From: Riptortus pedestris
Lineage: Eukaryota; Arthropoda; Insecta; Hemiptera; Alydidae
NCBI GenBank assembly: GCA_019009955.1
Contig: CM032229.1
Coordinates: forward strand, 81,712,501 to 81,776,500
Length of the DNA: 64,000 bases
Direction: 5' to 3'
Shown here: positions 1 through 13,137 of the stretch, piece by piece
How the letters are laid out: each line of letters begins with the position of its first letter
Numbering within the stretch: position 1 is the stretch's first letter
Translations under genes and position numbers: made by a program
Notes under the pieces: generated by a model
Database searches by the model: none
Seen by the model: the letters and a program-made list of their open reading frames with translations, nothing else
What the model was told of the DNA's origin: nothing

Positions 1-165
1 GTGGGGACAGTCGCAACGAACGCAAGAGGGAAACGAGCAATTCAGAAATGGATAGCCCCTGAGGAAGTGGTATGTAAGCCACAAAACATGTAGGGCAATA
101 TGAATAAAGTTTGTGCGAAAACAATTTTTTTATTGGTGACCCTTGCCATGAAACTATGAGGAATA
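1..165 (+). repeat. Retroelement 3' tail, family T1
   Basis: About 165 bp match a second copy at 43655-43825 with roughly 80-85% identity by eye. The shared blocks include CAGTCGCAACGAACG, ATGGATAGCCCCTGA and GTAGGGCAATATGAATAAAG. A CTGA-G-A-G...ACAT/CGTGTAGGG arrangement followed by an AATAAA-type end resembles the 3' ends of Penelope-like or non-LTR elements. The class is inferred, because no coding sequence is attached. Confidence 0.5.
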
Positions 166-1060
166 ATCTATGCATATTTTTAATAGTGAATTTCAAATGA
201 TGAAAGACTACATGAAGTTTGAGTGTGAAATTCTGAATGCTTGTGTAAGATTTTACAAACTTTTAAATAATTTATAACTAATTATAGTTTTATTAACTTT
301 TATAAAATATTTTTGTTTTCAAATTTAACTTTACGCTTTTGTTTCGGTTTTTATGTTTTTTGTCTTTCATCAATAATTCGTGCTCTGTTTTTATTTCTTT
401 TTCATGACTTTTCCCGTTCATTAATTTTCTCTGTTTTAATAGTTTTTATTTCATTAGTTCCTATTTTATTTTCACTAGTGATATCGCCCAGCAGCAACTA
501 TGAATTTATATTTACTATATTCAATAATTTGAAGTATTTTTTACCATTTGGTTTGTCTGATAAAGGGTGTGAATCGCTAAAATTGTGTGACACCAAACAA
601 ACAAATAAATACATGAAGTAAAGAAGCAATTTGTCTATTTATTTCTTATTTCACATTCTTCATGATGTCTATCATTTATTCATAAATTATTTTGTTTTAT
701 TTAATAAAAGTTTGCTTATATTTCAAATCTACAATGCACATCGTAAATATGACGTGTTTTCGTAATCCCTGTATTATTTCAAAGAAACGGAACATAAATA
801 AAATAATTCCAATAATATAATAAATATGAGATAATACATATTCAAGAGGGTGGTGGATATCAAACTGTAGGTTGGGGGGGGGGGTTATATTTTCGTTTTA
901 TCGGCAGCTTCATACCTGGTATTAAACAGATCGGACCATTGGATTGAATATAAAGAGGTGAGTTTCATAGAATCATGAAATGTTTTCGGCTGGAAAAACC
1001 TCTTAGATAAAGTTATAACAATTTGTACTAGAACGCAGATTAAAGAACTTTCATTGATTT
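166..1060. other. Non-coding AT-rich stretch
   Basis: I see no recognisable gene. The 102-codon open frame at 313-621 is T-rich and gives a low-complexity hydrophobic translation, so I do not call it. A G-run lies near 871-883. Confidence 0.5.
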
Positions 1061-1193
1061 TTAGCAGATTTCCCTTGAGAGAAATCAGCTATTGAGGTCG
1101 TACTCATGACGCGAGTTTCAAAAAATTTCTTCAAATGTCCATCGATCCTACCCAGGAGATGACAAAAATGAGGTCCGTTCAAAATTTTATATA

Positions 1194-1250
<57 letters not shown>

Positions 1251-1733
1251 CTGATAACGCTCTAGCGGTCGCAATTTTTGTTTGATCGTTACCAAACTCG
1301 GAATTTAATCGTTTTATGTAAAAAGGAAGATCAAGTTCGTTAATGGCTGAAATCGGATCAGTGGGAGGGGGGGTTTAGAGGGGGGGGATTTTCGGAAAAT
1401 TCAAAATATCTCCGTTATTACGCGTCGGATCGAAATATTGTATAGAATCAATCTTATTGCAAATTAAATTTACTATTAATATGGTCCTATACATTCTGTA
1501 TATTGAATATTAACCGAGATATTTGCATTTGTATTCTGCATTGGTCGGCAGGAGTGAGCTGTTTGGTACTTTCCGAAGAGAGATCTGGCGGACGTTTTCG
1601 TAACTATTCGTCCCTCGTGTATAAGTTTAGTGATTCCTTACTACTTACTACACTTGTTTTTGGGCAGATTTCTCTATTGTAAAACTTCACGTGTGAAATC
1701 TGCTTAGTTTACGCAGCCCCTGCGTGACGGACC
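1061..1733 (+). mobile_element. Helentron-like non-autonomous element, complete
   Basis: It starts TTAGCAGATTTCCC followed by a short palindrome (CCCTTGAGAGAAATC, a decayed CCCTTAAGGGAAATC). An (AT)n array lies at 1190-1246, with the conserved body TCTAGCGGTCGCAATTTTTG after it. The 3' part carries GTGAAATCTGCTTAG, the inverted match of the 5' end, then the hairpin CGCAGCCCCTGCG and GTGACGGAC. T-runs flank both ends. Asymmetric inverted ends, an internal microsatellite and a 3' hairpin are the described layout of Helentron-associated elements such as Drosophila DINE-1. No ORF is present. Confidence 0.8.
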
Positions 1734-3540
1734 TTTTTTTTTTGACACAGCAACAGACTTCAGTTTCTATTAAATTAAAAGATTTTTACATCTGGATAAA
1801 TAAAATTCAATTAAACTATAACATGTAAAAATAAAGAATTTCACTAAAAATGATTTCATTATTTGCCTTAAAAGATTTTGAAGATAAAGGAATGAATTCG
1901 TAGGAATTACAAAAGAAAAAGTATGATTACATGATAACATACATTCAATTCAATGTCACGTTTTCCCACAATTATGTAAAGCTAACGTGTGCAGGCATAA
2001 TTCCCACGACGACCTATCGAAAGGCCCCCTCCACCTGATCGGAATTGAAGGTTCTCCGAGGTTTTAAGCTAAAAATGGAAATCAAAACACCTTTTTCATA
2101 TTCATGGAGCTCTCGTTTCCAAAATACTCCCTTACTCCCTCCCTCTCTCTCACACACACACACACACTCTCTCTTCATCTCTCAAACACATACACTTACA
2201 ACGACGTCCATGCAAAAACGAGTAAACGTATACAAACAAGTACTCATTCCCCACTCCGCTCCATCCTTTCCAAACCGATGAATAAATTCCAGCCAGTAAT
2301 TGAAAACTAGCCTTTCAATGGGGGTTAGGTAAAAGGGGAGAATCAAAAGCCTTTTTGATCCTCGAGTACTAAATGCGATTTTGTGAAAACACTGAATAGG
2401 AGCATTTATTCACTGAGATTTTACTCCATCCGTTCGTTCGCTTTTAATTTAGGCGTGTTTAGATAGGTTTTTATACATTTTAACAAATTCAATAGAAGAG
2501 CAGGAAATGTGGTTGGGAAGGGTTACATATTTGAACACAATGGGGCTCAGAAACCGGATATAACTTCTGATTTTACTTTACCTTCGTTGGAATATAATTC
2601 GTTTTGGTCGTTTTTAATAAAAAGCATTACAGTTTTCAGTTGAATTATTCTATCCAGGACTACCTCTACCTATCTCTTAATTTATGTTAAGTCACTCACT
2701 GTATTTCCAACGTTTTAAACTTAACCAAAATAATAATTAAACGTGTTATATATGGCCTATAAAATCTTCTCAAATATCATTTCTAAGTCAAATAATTAGC
2801 TTTGCTTACTTTGTTTTAACTAAAATATGAATATGCGTATGATCGAATGGGTATAGTAATTGGTAAACCTCTGGACTATTAATTTAGTTTTTAGCTGAAA
2901 GCATTGCAAAACGTACATGAAGATACATAATCAACGAATTTGGAACATGCAACAAATATACGGATACCGTCTTTAATCACATACGCCTTTCTTGGAAGTT
3001 TAACAGAAGTACTATTAGTAACTAGTGGATATTAAATTAGTATGATGAAACAAGATTTATTACAACAGAATTGCAAGGGATTTGTAATGAGGTTGAATTC
3101 TATGATATATAGATTCAAATAACTTGTTTAGCACATAGTCTAACAGTGAAAGATTCAGTGTGGCTGCTCTTTTATGTCGAACCTATGGAAGATTTCTAAG
3201 GGATTCGACGTTGATTCAGAGATGAGAAGATGAGACAAAGTGGTCACTTGTACCAATGCAACTCAACCTAGTCTCAGAGAAGTTAATACTAAACGTCCAA
3301 GGTGAAAGGTGTTGTGTACCTTGAAGTAAAGTACGTAAATACCAGGCAAATGTGGACGATGAAAGTTTCCTCCGAGAAAAAACGAAAATATACATCCTCT
3401 CCGGTTTCCTGTTATCAGCTGCAAAATAAATAGATGCGATAGGTTTGATCGTATATAAAGAAAATGCAAAATTCATGATAGTAGAAAGGTTTAAAAACTA
3501 ATATTAACTCAATTAAAGACTGGCAGTCGCCCGGTTATAA
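1734..3540. other. Non-coding stretch with small microsatellite
   Basis: A (CT)n/(CA)n tract sits at about 2136-2170 and explains the open frames there. I find no gene or classified repeat in the rest. The 86-codon minus-strand frame at 3216-3476 has no recognisable motif. Confidence 0.5.
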
Positions 3541-3775
3541 GAAGTCCGTGACGCAGGGGCTGCGTAAACTAAGCAGATTTCCCACGTGAATTTATACAAT
3601 AGAGAAATTTCTATACGAGAGCCGAACAGTTACGGCAAAGGGCTGAACTAGCTTTTGGCGGGAAATTCAAAAAATCCGTTATCGGCCCAAATTTAATAAA
3701 AATGCAAATACCTCGGTTAATATTCAAGATAGGGAATAAATGTATATAACATGGAATCGATTGTATCTATTCCTC
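3541..3775 (-). mobile_element. Helentron-like 3' end fragment
   Basis: Read on the minus strand it ends with GTGGGAAATCTGCTTAGTTT, the CGCAG/CTGCG hairpin and a GTCACGGAC-type end. Internal body sequence (GGTTAATATTCAAGATA) runs to about 3770, where similarity stops. The 5' half is missing. Confidence 0.75.
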
Positions 3776-4327
3776 CCTTAGGATCATTATAAAATAGATT
3801 TATGTCTGATTTTTTCTTAGGATTTTGGGGGTCAATATGAGGGTCTTGATGTTGAGTGGATAGAAGCAGTAAATTTCTAGTTGGTCTAGTTCGGGTTATA
3901 TACGATTGAAGTGTTCAGGGGGTTTGTTTGATGTTGTTTGTTCTGTTTGGGGGGGTTGTTGTTGTTGGATCAGTGTATAAAAATAGGGAAGAATAGAGCT
4001 CTCTTCCCTTGACATTTTTCAAAATGTCGGGAATATGTTTCCTTCTGCTTTGTAAAGTTCCTACGAAGGCAAATTATAGTTTATGTACAGATCTCTTTTC
4101 TAAAAAGTATCTATCAGGAGCAATAATTATATATTATGTATCTTACCATCTCAGAAATATATTTTTATATGAAAAAAAATTATATGGGGAGGATATATAT
4201 ATTTTTTTATAGGGTAAAAAAAATTTGAGAAGGTTTTTGTATGTTAAAATTACATCAAAGTAATTATTATTTGAGCAATATAATTAATAACACTTGAATT
4301 ACTAGTTGAAAGTAGTATTAAATATCA

Positions 4328-4595
4328 GTGGGCTCGAGGAGCCTCCCCTTGGTACTTAAGTGTATAACTACCCCTTGCATTACCAAGGGGGGGGGGCTTC
4401 TTGAGCCCATAAAATAGAAATAGAAAATTTTTTTTTCTCAACATAGAAATTTTTTTATTTCATTTTGTTGTTATGCCCTCATTCTAGGATGTTTTTCTGG
4501 GGAATACATAAAATATCAAAAATATCCCATTAAAATTGGGTGATAAGGAACAAAAACAAAACGTTTTGGGCTCAAGGAGCCCCCCTTTGGTACTT
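4328..4595. repeat. GC-rich inverted/direct repeat cluster
   Basis: A module of about 26 bp, GGGCTCRAGGAGCC-CCCTTGGTAC, occurs at about 4331-4356 (+), 4380-4408 (inverted) and 4568-4594 (+). The first two can fold into a hairpin with a loop of about 23 bases. The third is 160 bp further on in direct orientation. It stands out in the AT-rich surroundings and could be the termini of a small foldback element; I do not recognise it. Confidence 0.5.
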
Positions 4596-4599
4596 CTAC

Positions 4600-4850
4600 G
4601 GTTAATATTCAATGTAGATGAAACATGTACACAACAAGATTTATAGAACATTACTTTTTCAATAAAATAGATTTTATACAGCTTTTCGATCAAAACCTAT
4701 ATAATGGAGATATTTCGAATTTTCGGAAACTATTCTTGTTAAATTACTGATGTTCTTCAATTGTTTCATGAGTTTTTTCGTAACTCCTTAAACCACAACT
4801 TGGAAAATCTGTTTAGTTTATGCAGCCCGGCGGAACGGATGTTTTCTTTG
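4600..4850. mobile_element. Degenerate Helentron-like fragments
   Basis: 4605-4735 matches the element body on the minus strand (CGGTTAATATTCAA, GGAGATATTTCGAATTTT). 4800-4843 looks like a plus-strand 3' end (GAAAATCTGTTTAGTTTATGCAGCCC then CGGAACGGAT). The opposite orientations suggest two decayed insertions. Confidence 0.5.
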
Positions 4851-7635
4851 AGATTTGTTTTAATATGTGTGTAGTAATTTATTAACATTTCTTATTGAAA
4901 ACTTCTGGAAGCTTATTTACCCATTTATTTTTCGAAAGTAAAGTAATGGTTTATTTATTTATATATTATTGGAATACTAGATTCGGTATTGATATTGTCA
5001 TTAGTGGTAGTTCTTGGAAAAAACAAGTGCCTGTTAAAAATACAAAAAGCCTTTTGACGTCTCTTCATCGTCTCTAAGGAGCTTATTTTTATAAGAAGAA
5101 CAAATTTGTTTTGGTAAATATAATAAATGTTTCATTAAAAAATATCGTGGTTTTAAATAAAAAGTGCTTTATTAACTACCTATTAAAAATAATAAATTAT
5201 TTAAAGAAGAACAAGCATTATTATGATGTTATAGATTTATTTACTATCAGTGAATTTAGACAATTTTTTGAAAAAAGAGATGACCACTCCAAGAGGTCAT
5301 ACTTTAAATTTAATTCCAATATTTCTAAATGCAGTCGGTTAAATGCTAATTTCTTCCAATCATCGTTTTTAAGAGTAAAGAAAGAATAATAATTACTACA
5401 CCATTAATATTGGAAATTACTGGGCAATAAGTAATATGGTAATTGACAATGTTATAGCAAACAAGGTGTGTATATTACGAACTAAATTATTCCATTCCAG
5501 TGGGTATGTTATTTTCATATAATTGATGAAAGGGTATTGTTGGCCGACAACTCGAGTGCTAAATTAATTAAATTATTTTAACAGGTCATGTTAGCTGTCC
5601 ATCTGAGTCAAATAAGTAGGTATATCATTACTATTATTGTATTTGTTCATTATAAATATTAATTATTATTGATCCTTCGAATTTTATTAAATCACCTTCG
5701 AAATTTATACAACGTTTTTAGAGGATATTTTCTTTGCCACATTACCACTGTGGTTAAGCAATTAATTATTCATATATATTTCCCAGAGGCCGTAATTTTA
5801 ATTTTGAGGGGAAAAAATTTCAGAAACAATTGTTGGAAAAATATATAAATAATGAATAATACCCCCTGTATTGTGTACCTGTGTGTCAAATGGCTGTTTG
5901 TATTTTTGGACATTTTCTTTTCACAGATTCAATAAAAGTGCTATCATAAAATGAATGACTAATGAGGAATCCTTTTTATAATAGCATTACACATAAAATT
6001 GATAACCATATTTTAATAATTCAATGTGTGCATACTGCCGCTTAAGAGGCTTTAGTTTAGAGGCCCATTGAGTGAGGCTTCCACCACTACAAAATAAAAA
6101 TGATTTTATTTGGTTAAGGATGCGGTAAATGTAAAACTGTTACGTATTCAAGTGTGTAACTATTAAAGAAATCTCGAACAAGTGACCATTTTTATGAGCA
6201 TTTTATAGGTGGCATAAACACAGAGCAATTATATTTGAGCGCATCTAGACCTGTGGATGGCATTATAGAGAAGACCATAAAAAAGTTTAAGGGCCATTTG
6301 AAAGCCTTATGTTGCACGACCATATTGCAAAGTACTTGTCTCATGTTTTAAAAAGCATCACGTCGACATTGATGGGCCACAACTATGGCCCTTTACGTCA
6401 GCTAGAGTGGAGTCAGGGGAAACGATGGCAATGTTGTAAACTTTTATGCATACATTTTCATAGGTCGGCTCTTGGAGGACCATCAAAAGGAAGATTAGCC
6501 CTTAGGCCATCTTCAAGTGCTTTCTCTCTAATATCATTACCTCAATAAACATTTTCTCGTCATAGCCCAGCTCCGCGTACAACTATAACCCCCCATAATC
6601 GTTGCAAACGTTTAAAATAAGTGCCTATTTCAGGCAGTATAACACTAGTAGTAGTTTAGTAATGTGTTATAAATACGTAAGTGCTCAAAGTGTGGAAAAT
6701 GAAATAAAAAAATATTTATTAAGACTGAATGTGCAACATATAATTCATATTGTAACCATTACATTTTATGAGACAAGAAAATTAAAATTCATGAGACAAA
6801 GCCAATAGAGGAGCTCTAAATAATATCGGAGTATGTTATTATGTATGTATTTCACATGCGTCATACAAAAAAAATCGGATTCTAAATAGTCAGCAACCTT
6901 AAAAAGATGGCTTGTTAGAATTCTTTCCCCTTTAGAAACAATCAGTCGTGTAAAAATAACTCAACCCTCGTACTACAGTTCGCTGTGAAATGTGTTTCGA
7001 AGGGAAATATGCTGCACTAATGTATTTCTACCAAAAGGTTTTGAAGGCATTTAATGATATTGCATGTGAACCAAACCGACTTATTTATCTTATTTGGGAA
7101 AAAGTAGAACTAATGAGGCATTAAGGATGAAAAATAAAAATATTATCATAATATACCATGCTTGAGTTATTTTCAGTAAGAGTAACTACTATTTCAAATA
7201 AGAAATATAAACCTCCTTCTAAAAGTGGATATAATGACAACACTCATTATAAAAACCGGCGAATGCATCAGACATACTGGTGAGAGAAGTAATAGAGTTA
7301 ATTAAACCCACTTACAGTTCGCAACAACCCTAGCAAACGCAGCAATAATACAAAACTGCATGCATACACTATACTCACAGACAATAAACTTCGATAGATA
7401 AAATCAAAAGAGGTTGAATCAATTATATTGTTGATAAAATATAATGAGGCTATAATGAAACAAAGACATAAGGCTGTGACCAAACTAATTATAACAGACC
7501 TGGAGAGGTTATACTTATTACTCCTGATGTAAACAGAGGTACAACAGTCATGTACAATAGGTTTTTAGTAGAATTAACACAAACACTATCTGCTACACTC
7601 TAATAACAATGTGCAATATATATGTAAAGTAGTAC
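4851..7635. other. Non-coding stretch, nothing recognised
   Basis: I see no gene, repeat family or RNA. The small open frames (5111-5389, 6309-6548) show no family motif and are AT-skewed. A moderately GC-rich patch at 6360-6540 is also unexplained. Confidence 0.4.
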
Positions 7636-7742
7636 CTGTACTTTTTAGCCCTGAAGAAGAGATAATAAATATTCTCGAAATATTGGAATGAACTAAGATT
7701 TTTTCACCAACACTGGCCAAAACTCCAAAAAAACAACAACAC
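7636..7742 (+). repeat. Possible Penelope-like/non-LTR 3' tail
   Basis: CCCTGAAGAAGAGAT followed after a short gap by CTCGAAATATTGG resembles the CTGAAGA...CGAAAC motif commonly seen at the 3' ends of Penelope-like elements. It is a single copy in the window with no coding sequence, so the class is tentative. Confidence 0.3.
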
Positions 7743-7743
7743 C

Positions 7744-7776
<33 letters not shown>

Positions 7777-7870
7777 ATTTTGAACGGACCTCATTTTCGT
7801 CATCTCCTGGGTAGGTTTTTCGGAAATCGTGTCATGAGTACGATCTCAATAGCTGATTTCTCTTAAGGGA
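7743..7870 (-). mobile_element. Helentron-like 5' end fragment
   Basis: On the minus strand it reads from the 5' palindrome region (TCCCTTAAGAGAAATCAGCT) through the conserved ATGAGGTCCGTTCAAAAT to the internal (AT)n array. The outermost bases and everything beyond the array are missing. Confidence 0.65.
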
Positions 7871-7980
7871 TTACAGAGAATGTTTGCTACTATGGCTACT
7901 TGGGATGGGTTATCTACAGGCTACCACCCGTTTCTAGCCAGGTTGGTAACCTGTAGATAAATGTAGCCATAGTAGCAAAG
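7871..7980. repeat. SINE tail foldback
   Basis: Two partial SINE tails face each other. GTTTGCTACTATGGCTAC at 7877-7894 pairs with GTAGCCATAGTAGCAAAG at 7962-7979, and the arms continue inward (TTATCTACAGG / CCTGTAGATAA). The result is a hairpin of about 100 bp. It lies directly against the truncated Helentron fragment. Confidence 0.6.
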
Positions 7981-8091
7981 TATGAATTAATGAAGAATAA
8001 TAATTAAAATAATTAAACAGAATTATAATACTCCAAAATATGTTTTAATGATGACATTGCATAAGGAGTGCATCGATATCAAGCGGAACAC

Positions 8092-8093
<2 letters not shown>

Positions 8094-8125
<32 letters not shown>
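8094..8125 (+). repeat. Poly(A) tract
   Basis: An uninterrupted A-run of about 30 bases. No retroelement body is recognisable upstream. Confidence 0.8.
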
Positions 8126-8126
<1 letters not shown>

Positions 8127-9189
8127 AATAACAAAGAAACCTAAATAGTCACTTGTCAATGAATGGCTTAATTCTTCGAGCCATGAGTAACTCCAAGAAA
8201 TACAGTCCCTTTGTCCATGAAATTAAATACAGTTTACCCATCTGAAATGAAGTACAACACTCCAGGCTATTGAGCCAAGAACACTCAACAAAACTGAATA
8301 GTAGCTATTGCTTTCTTGTGAAATTGTTGAAACGTACCGTCAGTAAGGCATTTAGTCAAGCGAGCTTTTGAAACAGTTCCTACATTTATGTACTCCCTCG
8401 ACCTTGAATAAAAGAGACATTGCTTTGAATTAGAGTCACTAATTAATGCAATTACGAGTGACACACTATGAAGCGAGTTATATTTTTTCTTTCAAAAGAA
8501 GTGTCTAAAGAGTCAACCCATTCTTGATCTTAAAGTAATGAGCTTCCAAACTCAGCGACTGGAATAATCATGTAAAAGCTACTCCAAAAGAAGCGTTCTT
8601 CGAGGGCGAAAAAAGCAAAAAACAATACTTCATTTCGTCAAAAATGGTGGATATGATTTTGAGTTAAAAGTTAATAGCTGAAGCACATCATTAGGAAACT
8701 TTCGAGCCGGTGCCTCTAAAACTCGTCAATGTTATTAAGCCACTCCACGTTTCATATTACATGTTTGCGGGCGCTGTAAAACCGCTCCTGTTTGACTTGG
8801 AGCATTCAGGGATTACTTTGAAGCCCCACTTCAAAGTTGTGACTCCTTAACTTATTTACATACTGAGTGGGGAAGCCCCTCACCGCTGAAAACCTAACCG
8901 TTTCACTCCTATGATTCGAGATGTAGCCGAGTTAACTTCTGTTTGAATATTTTATGGAGTTCTCCTGAATTCAGATAAGCTTCACTGCCCTTGAAAACTT
9001 GGCATCGTTCGCAATGCATTAAATTCACGGTTTCGTTCTGAAATTGTAATATATAAACTTCAAAGACATGTTGTAATATTTTTTTATAACTATTAACAAG
9101 GAAACATTTTATGGTTCAATAACACGAAAATATGAGTGGAAGATAAATTTGGTCCCCAATGTCGAACATCATCATTAGAAATGGAATAT

Positions 9190-9270
<81 letters not shown>

Positions 9271-11600
9271 ATTATATATATTTTTACGTTTAAGTACCAC
9301 CATGGTGATTAAAATTTCATTTTTTTTACATCAACTCCGGGGTTTTTTTACTCAACAGTCACAAAGCATGTCATCAAACAATTGGGACATATCATTCCGT
9401 GATCCTTAATGTTTGTTGTTTTGAAAGCACAAAGGTTTGAATTGGAAATAATAAAAAAAACATGATAGTGAAATATTTCTGCTTATTATACTTCTAACAT
9501 CAAATGTAGCTAATAATAATAATACTAATGGATTGAGTCAACAGCTAAAGATTTGCAAAAAAAATTTCAAAAGTACAGTTACGTTGCATTCTGCGTGACA
9601 ATAACTGACAGTAAAGGCAAATTTCTGAAGAATTACAATTCTATTAAAACACTGATTTGTTCGTCATTCATTTAGTACAGTTATCTTTCCTTGAAATTTT
9701 ATATACCCCTAATTTTAATATATAAACTTATTTTGAAATACTCATAAACATGATCAAGAAAATGGAGATTTGGGAATCCTTCCCAATTTTGCTAGTTTTG
9801 GATTAAAATATATATTAATATCATGTTAAGTACAATATGACAGTTGCTACGTATATTTTTATAAAATAAATTTACAGCGGTTATTCGCAAATCGGCTTAT
9901 TCAACCTACTGAGTTATATAAATGGCAAAACGCCCTTCAAAACAGTTAATTATTACAATTGAATAATAGAGTTTGTCAACCCCAACCGGAGGTATAACCG
10001 TGACAACGTATTGTTACTGTGAACATTATATTCTCGGTATATCAACTCATGCGTGTATAAAATGAATAATTGGTTCAAAATGCACTACTACAGAATAAAT
10101 TATAATTTATTTTGATCGTACTCAAATTCCCATGAAACCATAATAACCGTTTTATTAAAATGGGAGTAATATTCAATGAACCATATTCGCCAATTTACAG
10201 TCTTTGAACAAATGAAATAAAATTAGCTAATATTCAAAATGAGATAATTAATTTTTATATTACTTTTTAATAACTACGAATAATATAATTTTTTCAGTTG
10301 GCTTCACAGAACTCGGAAATAATTATAATCCTGATCTTATATATTAATAACGGAAAATAAAATTTCTCAGTACGTATAAGAGGTACGAAAAATATGTATT
10401 GGACGTTTAAGTTAAAAAAGAAAAAAATCTATAAATTATAATATTTTTCGATCCCATGTATTGGAACAAATATATCGTATATCACTTTCAACTGAAATAA
10501 TTTTAAGTGACATGCAACTATACATTTTGCCTATTTAATTGAGTAGTAGTACATTAAAAGTCATGTGGTGCCTACATAAGATTTCATCTACACGCCAACG
10601 ATATGAAAAACAGCAAACATAATGCTTTTTATAAATACAATCTCTCGTTGAACCTCACTGAGAAAAAAATAAAATTCCCTGGAGAATTCTTTCTGGAACA
10701 TCCGGAATAATTAAATCTTGGTTTCCATCCAATTTGAATGCTATTTATACACAAGTATATTTGAAAAAATACGTTTCTTTCACTCCATCTGTTGTATTTC
10801 TAAAATAAGTATTCTTCAGTTCGCGATCCTCAGACTTGAAGAGAGACAATTAATTACCTATAACAGCCTAAAAATCATTCAAAAATAAATCATTTACGAA
10901 GAAAAATTTAAATTCAACAATATGAAATTGTAACAATATAAACGTATTACGCACTGAAAAGAAAACATAAAAAAAATGATCATGCTTTAAATAATAATAA
11001 AAAATTATAAAATCAACACAAACTCTATCCATTCACTCACAATGGCTCTCTCACACACGCGCACGTGCTATCTCTGAAGCATACAAATAAGTAAACTAAA
11101 AACTGACAGATAATGATAATAAAGTGACAACAATAAATAAAAATAAAAGGAAACCCAATTAATATGATAACACCAGATAAACAACAAGCTAAACCTCACT
11201 TGCACCATATGTGTAACTAATCGATCAATGTTAGTCTATTTGGGTAACGAATGAACTAGGAGAGAAAACAGAATGAGACATTGAAAATAAAGGACCTCAT
11301 ATACGAATGGAATTTGGCTGGCAGCCCAAAAATCATTTGTGGTACACGAAACGGAGCGTGAAACTGGGGGTTGACAAAGCAAAAGTATCCCCAGATAGTT
11401 TGAGAGAGAACTAGGGTCCGCCTGTGAAATCATATCGTTCCTGGCCGCACAGTATGGTCTACGATTGCGGTGTCCTACAAGGACTCTAGTCCCTGATTGT
11501 AATTTGAAACAGATTCGTATAATCATAAGGTGTGCTCTTTCATTCAGCTGGACTTTTTGGATGCCTTATTCCAATATTGAATAGTTATTGTTGGTAATTC
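8126..11600. other. Non-coding stretch with microsatellite
   Basis: (AT)n followed by (GT)n lies at about 9190-9267. A short dispersed repeat, CCCATGTATTGGAACA followed by TCACTTTCAACTGAAATAATTTTAA, is at about 10450-10515 and recurs near 40190, 45455 and 47770. I see no gene; the 11236-11526 minus-strand frame has no motif I recognise. Confidence 0.45.
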
Positions 11601-11617
11601 AAATAAAGGGTTAGAAC

Positions 11618-11820
11618 CGCCAATATAAATGATACTATTGTCATACCTATCGATGGAGACCGTCGTCACTGGCTGATGGTTGAGTACCGCTGGCAAGCGC
11701 TTTTGATGCCATCGCATCAAGAGGCGCTTGCCAGCGGTACTCAACCATCAGCCAGTGACGACGGTCTCCACCGATAGGTATGACAATAGTTATTGTTGGC
11801 TTTATTCACATCAAACTAGA
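11618..11820. repeat. Long near-perfect foldback
   Basis: The arm ATACTATTGTCATACCTATCG...GGCAAGCGC (about 11631-11701) is repeated in inverse at about 11731-11800, with one clear mismatch and a small indel at the outer end. The loop (TTTTGATGCCATCGCATCAAGAG) has its own small palindrome. The motif GACGACGGTCTCCACCGATAGG resembles a Penelope-like or non-LTR 3' end, so this is probably two tails joined end to end. Confidence 0.75.
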
Positions 11821-13137
11821 ATGTGTCCTTTGCAAGAAATCAGAAGTTGTGAGTTGCTGTTGTAAATGTCAATGAATCCCAGTGGTCATAATTTATATTG
11901 CAATACACTTGTGTAAGTTGAGAAAGTATGACGCCGAGTAACAAACTAAATATTAATTAGTAATTACATTGCTTGTATAAATTAACCAGAGTTGTTAATC
12001 GAATATTGAAAGTGGTTTAGGATCCCACTGCAGCTTGTTATGCGCTTTGGGTATGAAGGGAAATTTGGCTGTGTGGTTGGCTATGAGGGGATGGAGCGAT
12101 GTGTGGTAGGCACCGGCTGGTCTGACACAAGGCTTCAATCAATCTGCGACTTGCCTCAACCCGGACTGGTAGCCAGCCAACCATTATGTGGACGTAGCCA
12201 GAACATGCGTCAACTTAATGGACGCCAAGATGAATACACTCTAATCGATATTCACAGATGCAAATCCTGCACGCGGCGACATGTATATTCAGATTGTAGT
12301 GCCTAGCTTTGACCACCACAATCAAAAGACATTTGCAAACATCCATAAACAGCCAAAATAAAGTGCCGTAACACCAGAATTTCAATTAGTTATATGATGT
12401 TATAATTTGAACAAAAAAAAAATGGTCTACTTGTATATTAGCTTTGATAATCTGGTTCCTCTTTCAACGAATCCATAGTTATAAAGTGAATTCAGTAGAA
12501 ATACCGATCTAAGAGTGGACTAACATAGTTCACATATATCCCACCAATCGGAAATTTCGAACCCAGATTTTTGGTTCTTTTAAATTTTTCAATCGCATCC
12601 TTTAAAATAGTTCTATTTAAGATTTTTTAATATTTTGAGTAATTTATCATTTTTATATATATTTTTTTAAATATTTCAATATACACTTACATTGCTTTGG
12701 CATTTGAGACCTTCTCAACCTATTTCTATTCATTGCTTCCATCCTTCTTTACTCCGTCTACTTGTCTCAGTTTCGGTCTCCGCCGTGGTAGTCTACCCAC
12801 ACTGTCCCATTCATGTCCTTGTATATAGTGCTAGTAGGGTAATTTCTTGCTTCATGATCCACCCATCAACACTTCGTATTTTTCATATCCTATTGAACTC
12901 GATTGCCTCGTTTCAGATACAATCTCTTCTCTTGCATCCTTTTCCAAAGTTTTATTACAGTAAGTCTAAAGTGTCTATTCATATTTGGTTAATCAAGGCT
13001 TTGAGTATCTTCCCTGCTAGGGTCTTTCCCGTCGACCCCCATTTTTCACGATCAGTACTGGTATTATATTGGTGCTATGGAATCTTCGTTTTAAGATGAA
13101 TGCCACTTTTGAACTAGTTATTCTCTACATTGGTTTT
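11821..13137. other. Non-coding stretch, unclassified
   Basis: Frames at 12040-12306 and 12692-13099 are open, but the translations show no domain. 12690-13137 directly precedes a retroelement tail and may be its untranslated region. A moderately GC-rich patch lies at 12040-12300. Confidence 0.4.

Noticed and set aside
2045..2310. Two overlapping 68-78 codon frames
   Set aside because: They are driven by the CT/CA microsatellite; no domain.
9187..9267. (AT)n(GT)n array as part of another Helentron
   Set aside because: None of the flanking Helentron blocks (GTCCGTTCAAAAT, GCTCTAGCGGTCGC) is present on either side.
12692..13099. 135-codon plus-strand frame
   Set aside because: No initiation context, domain or conserved composition; it lies next to a retroelement tail and is probably untranslated element sequence.
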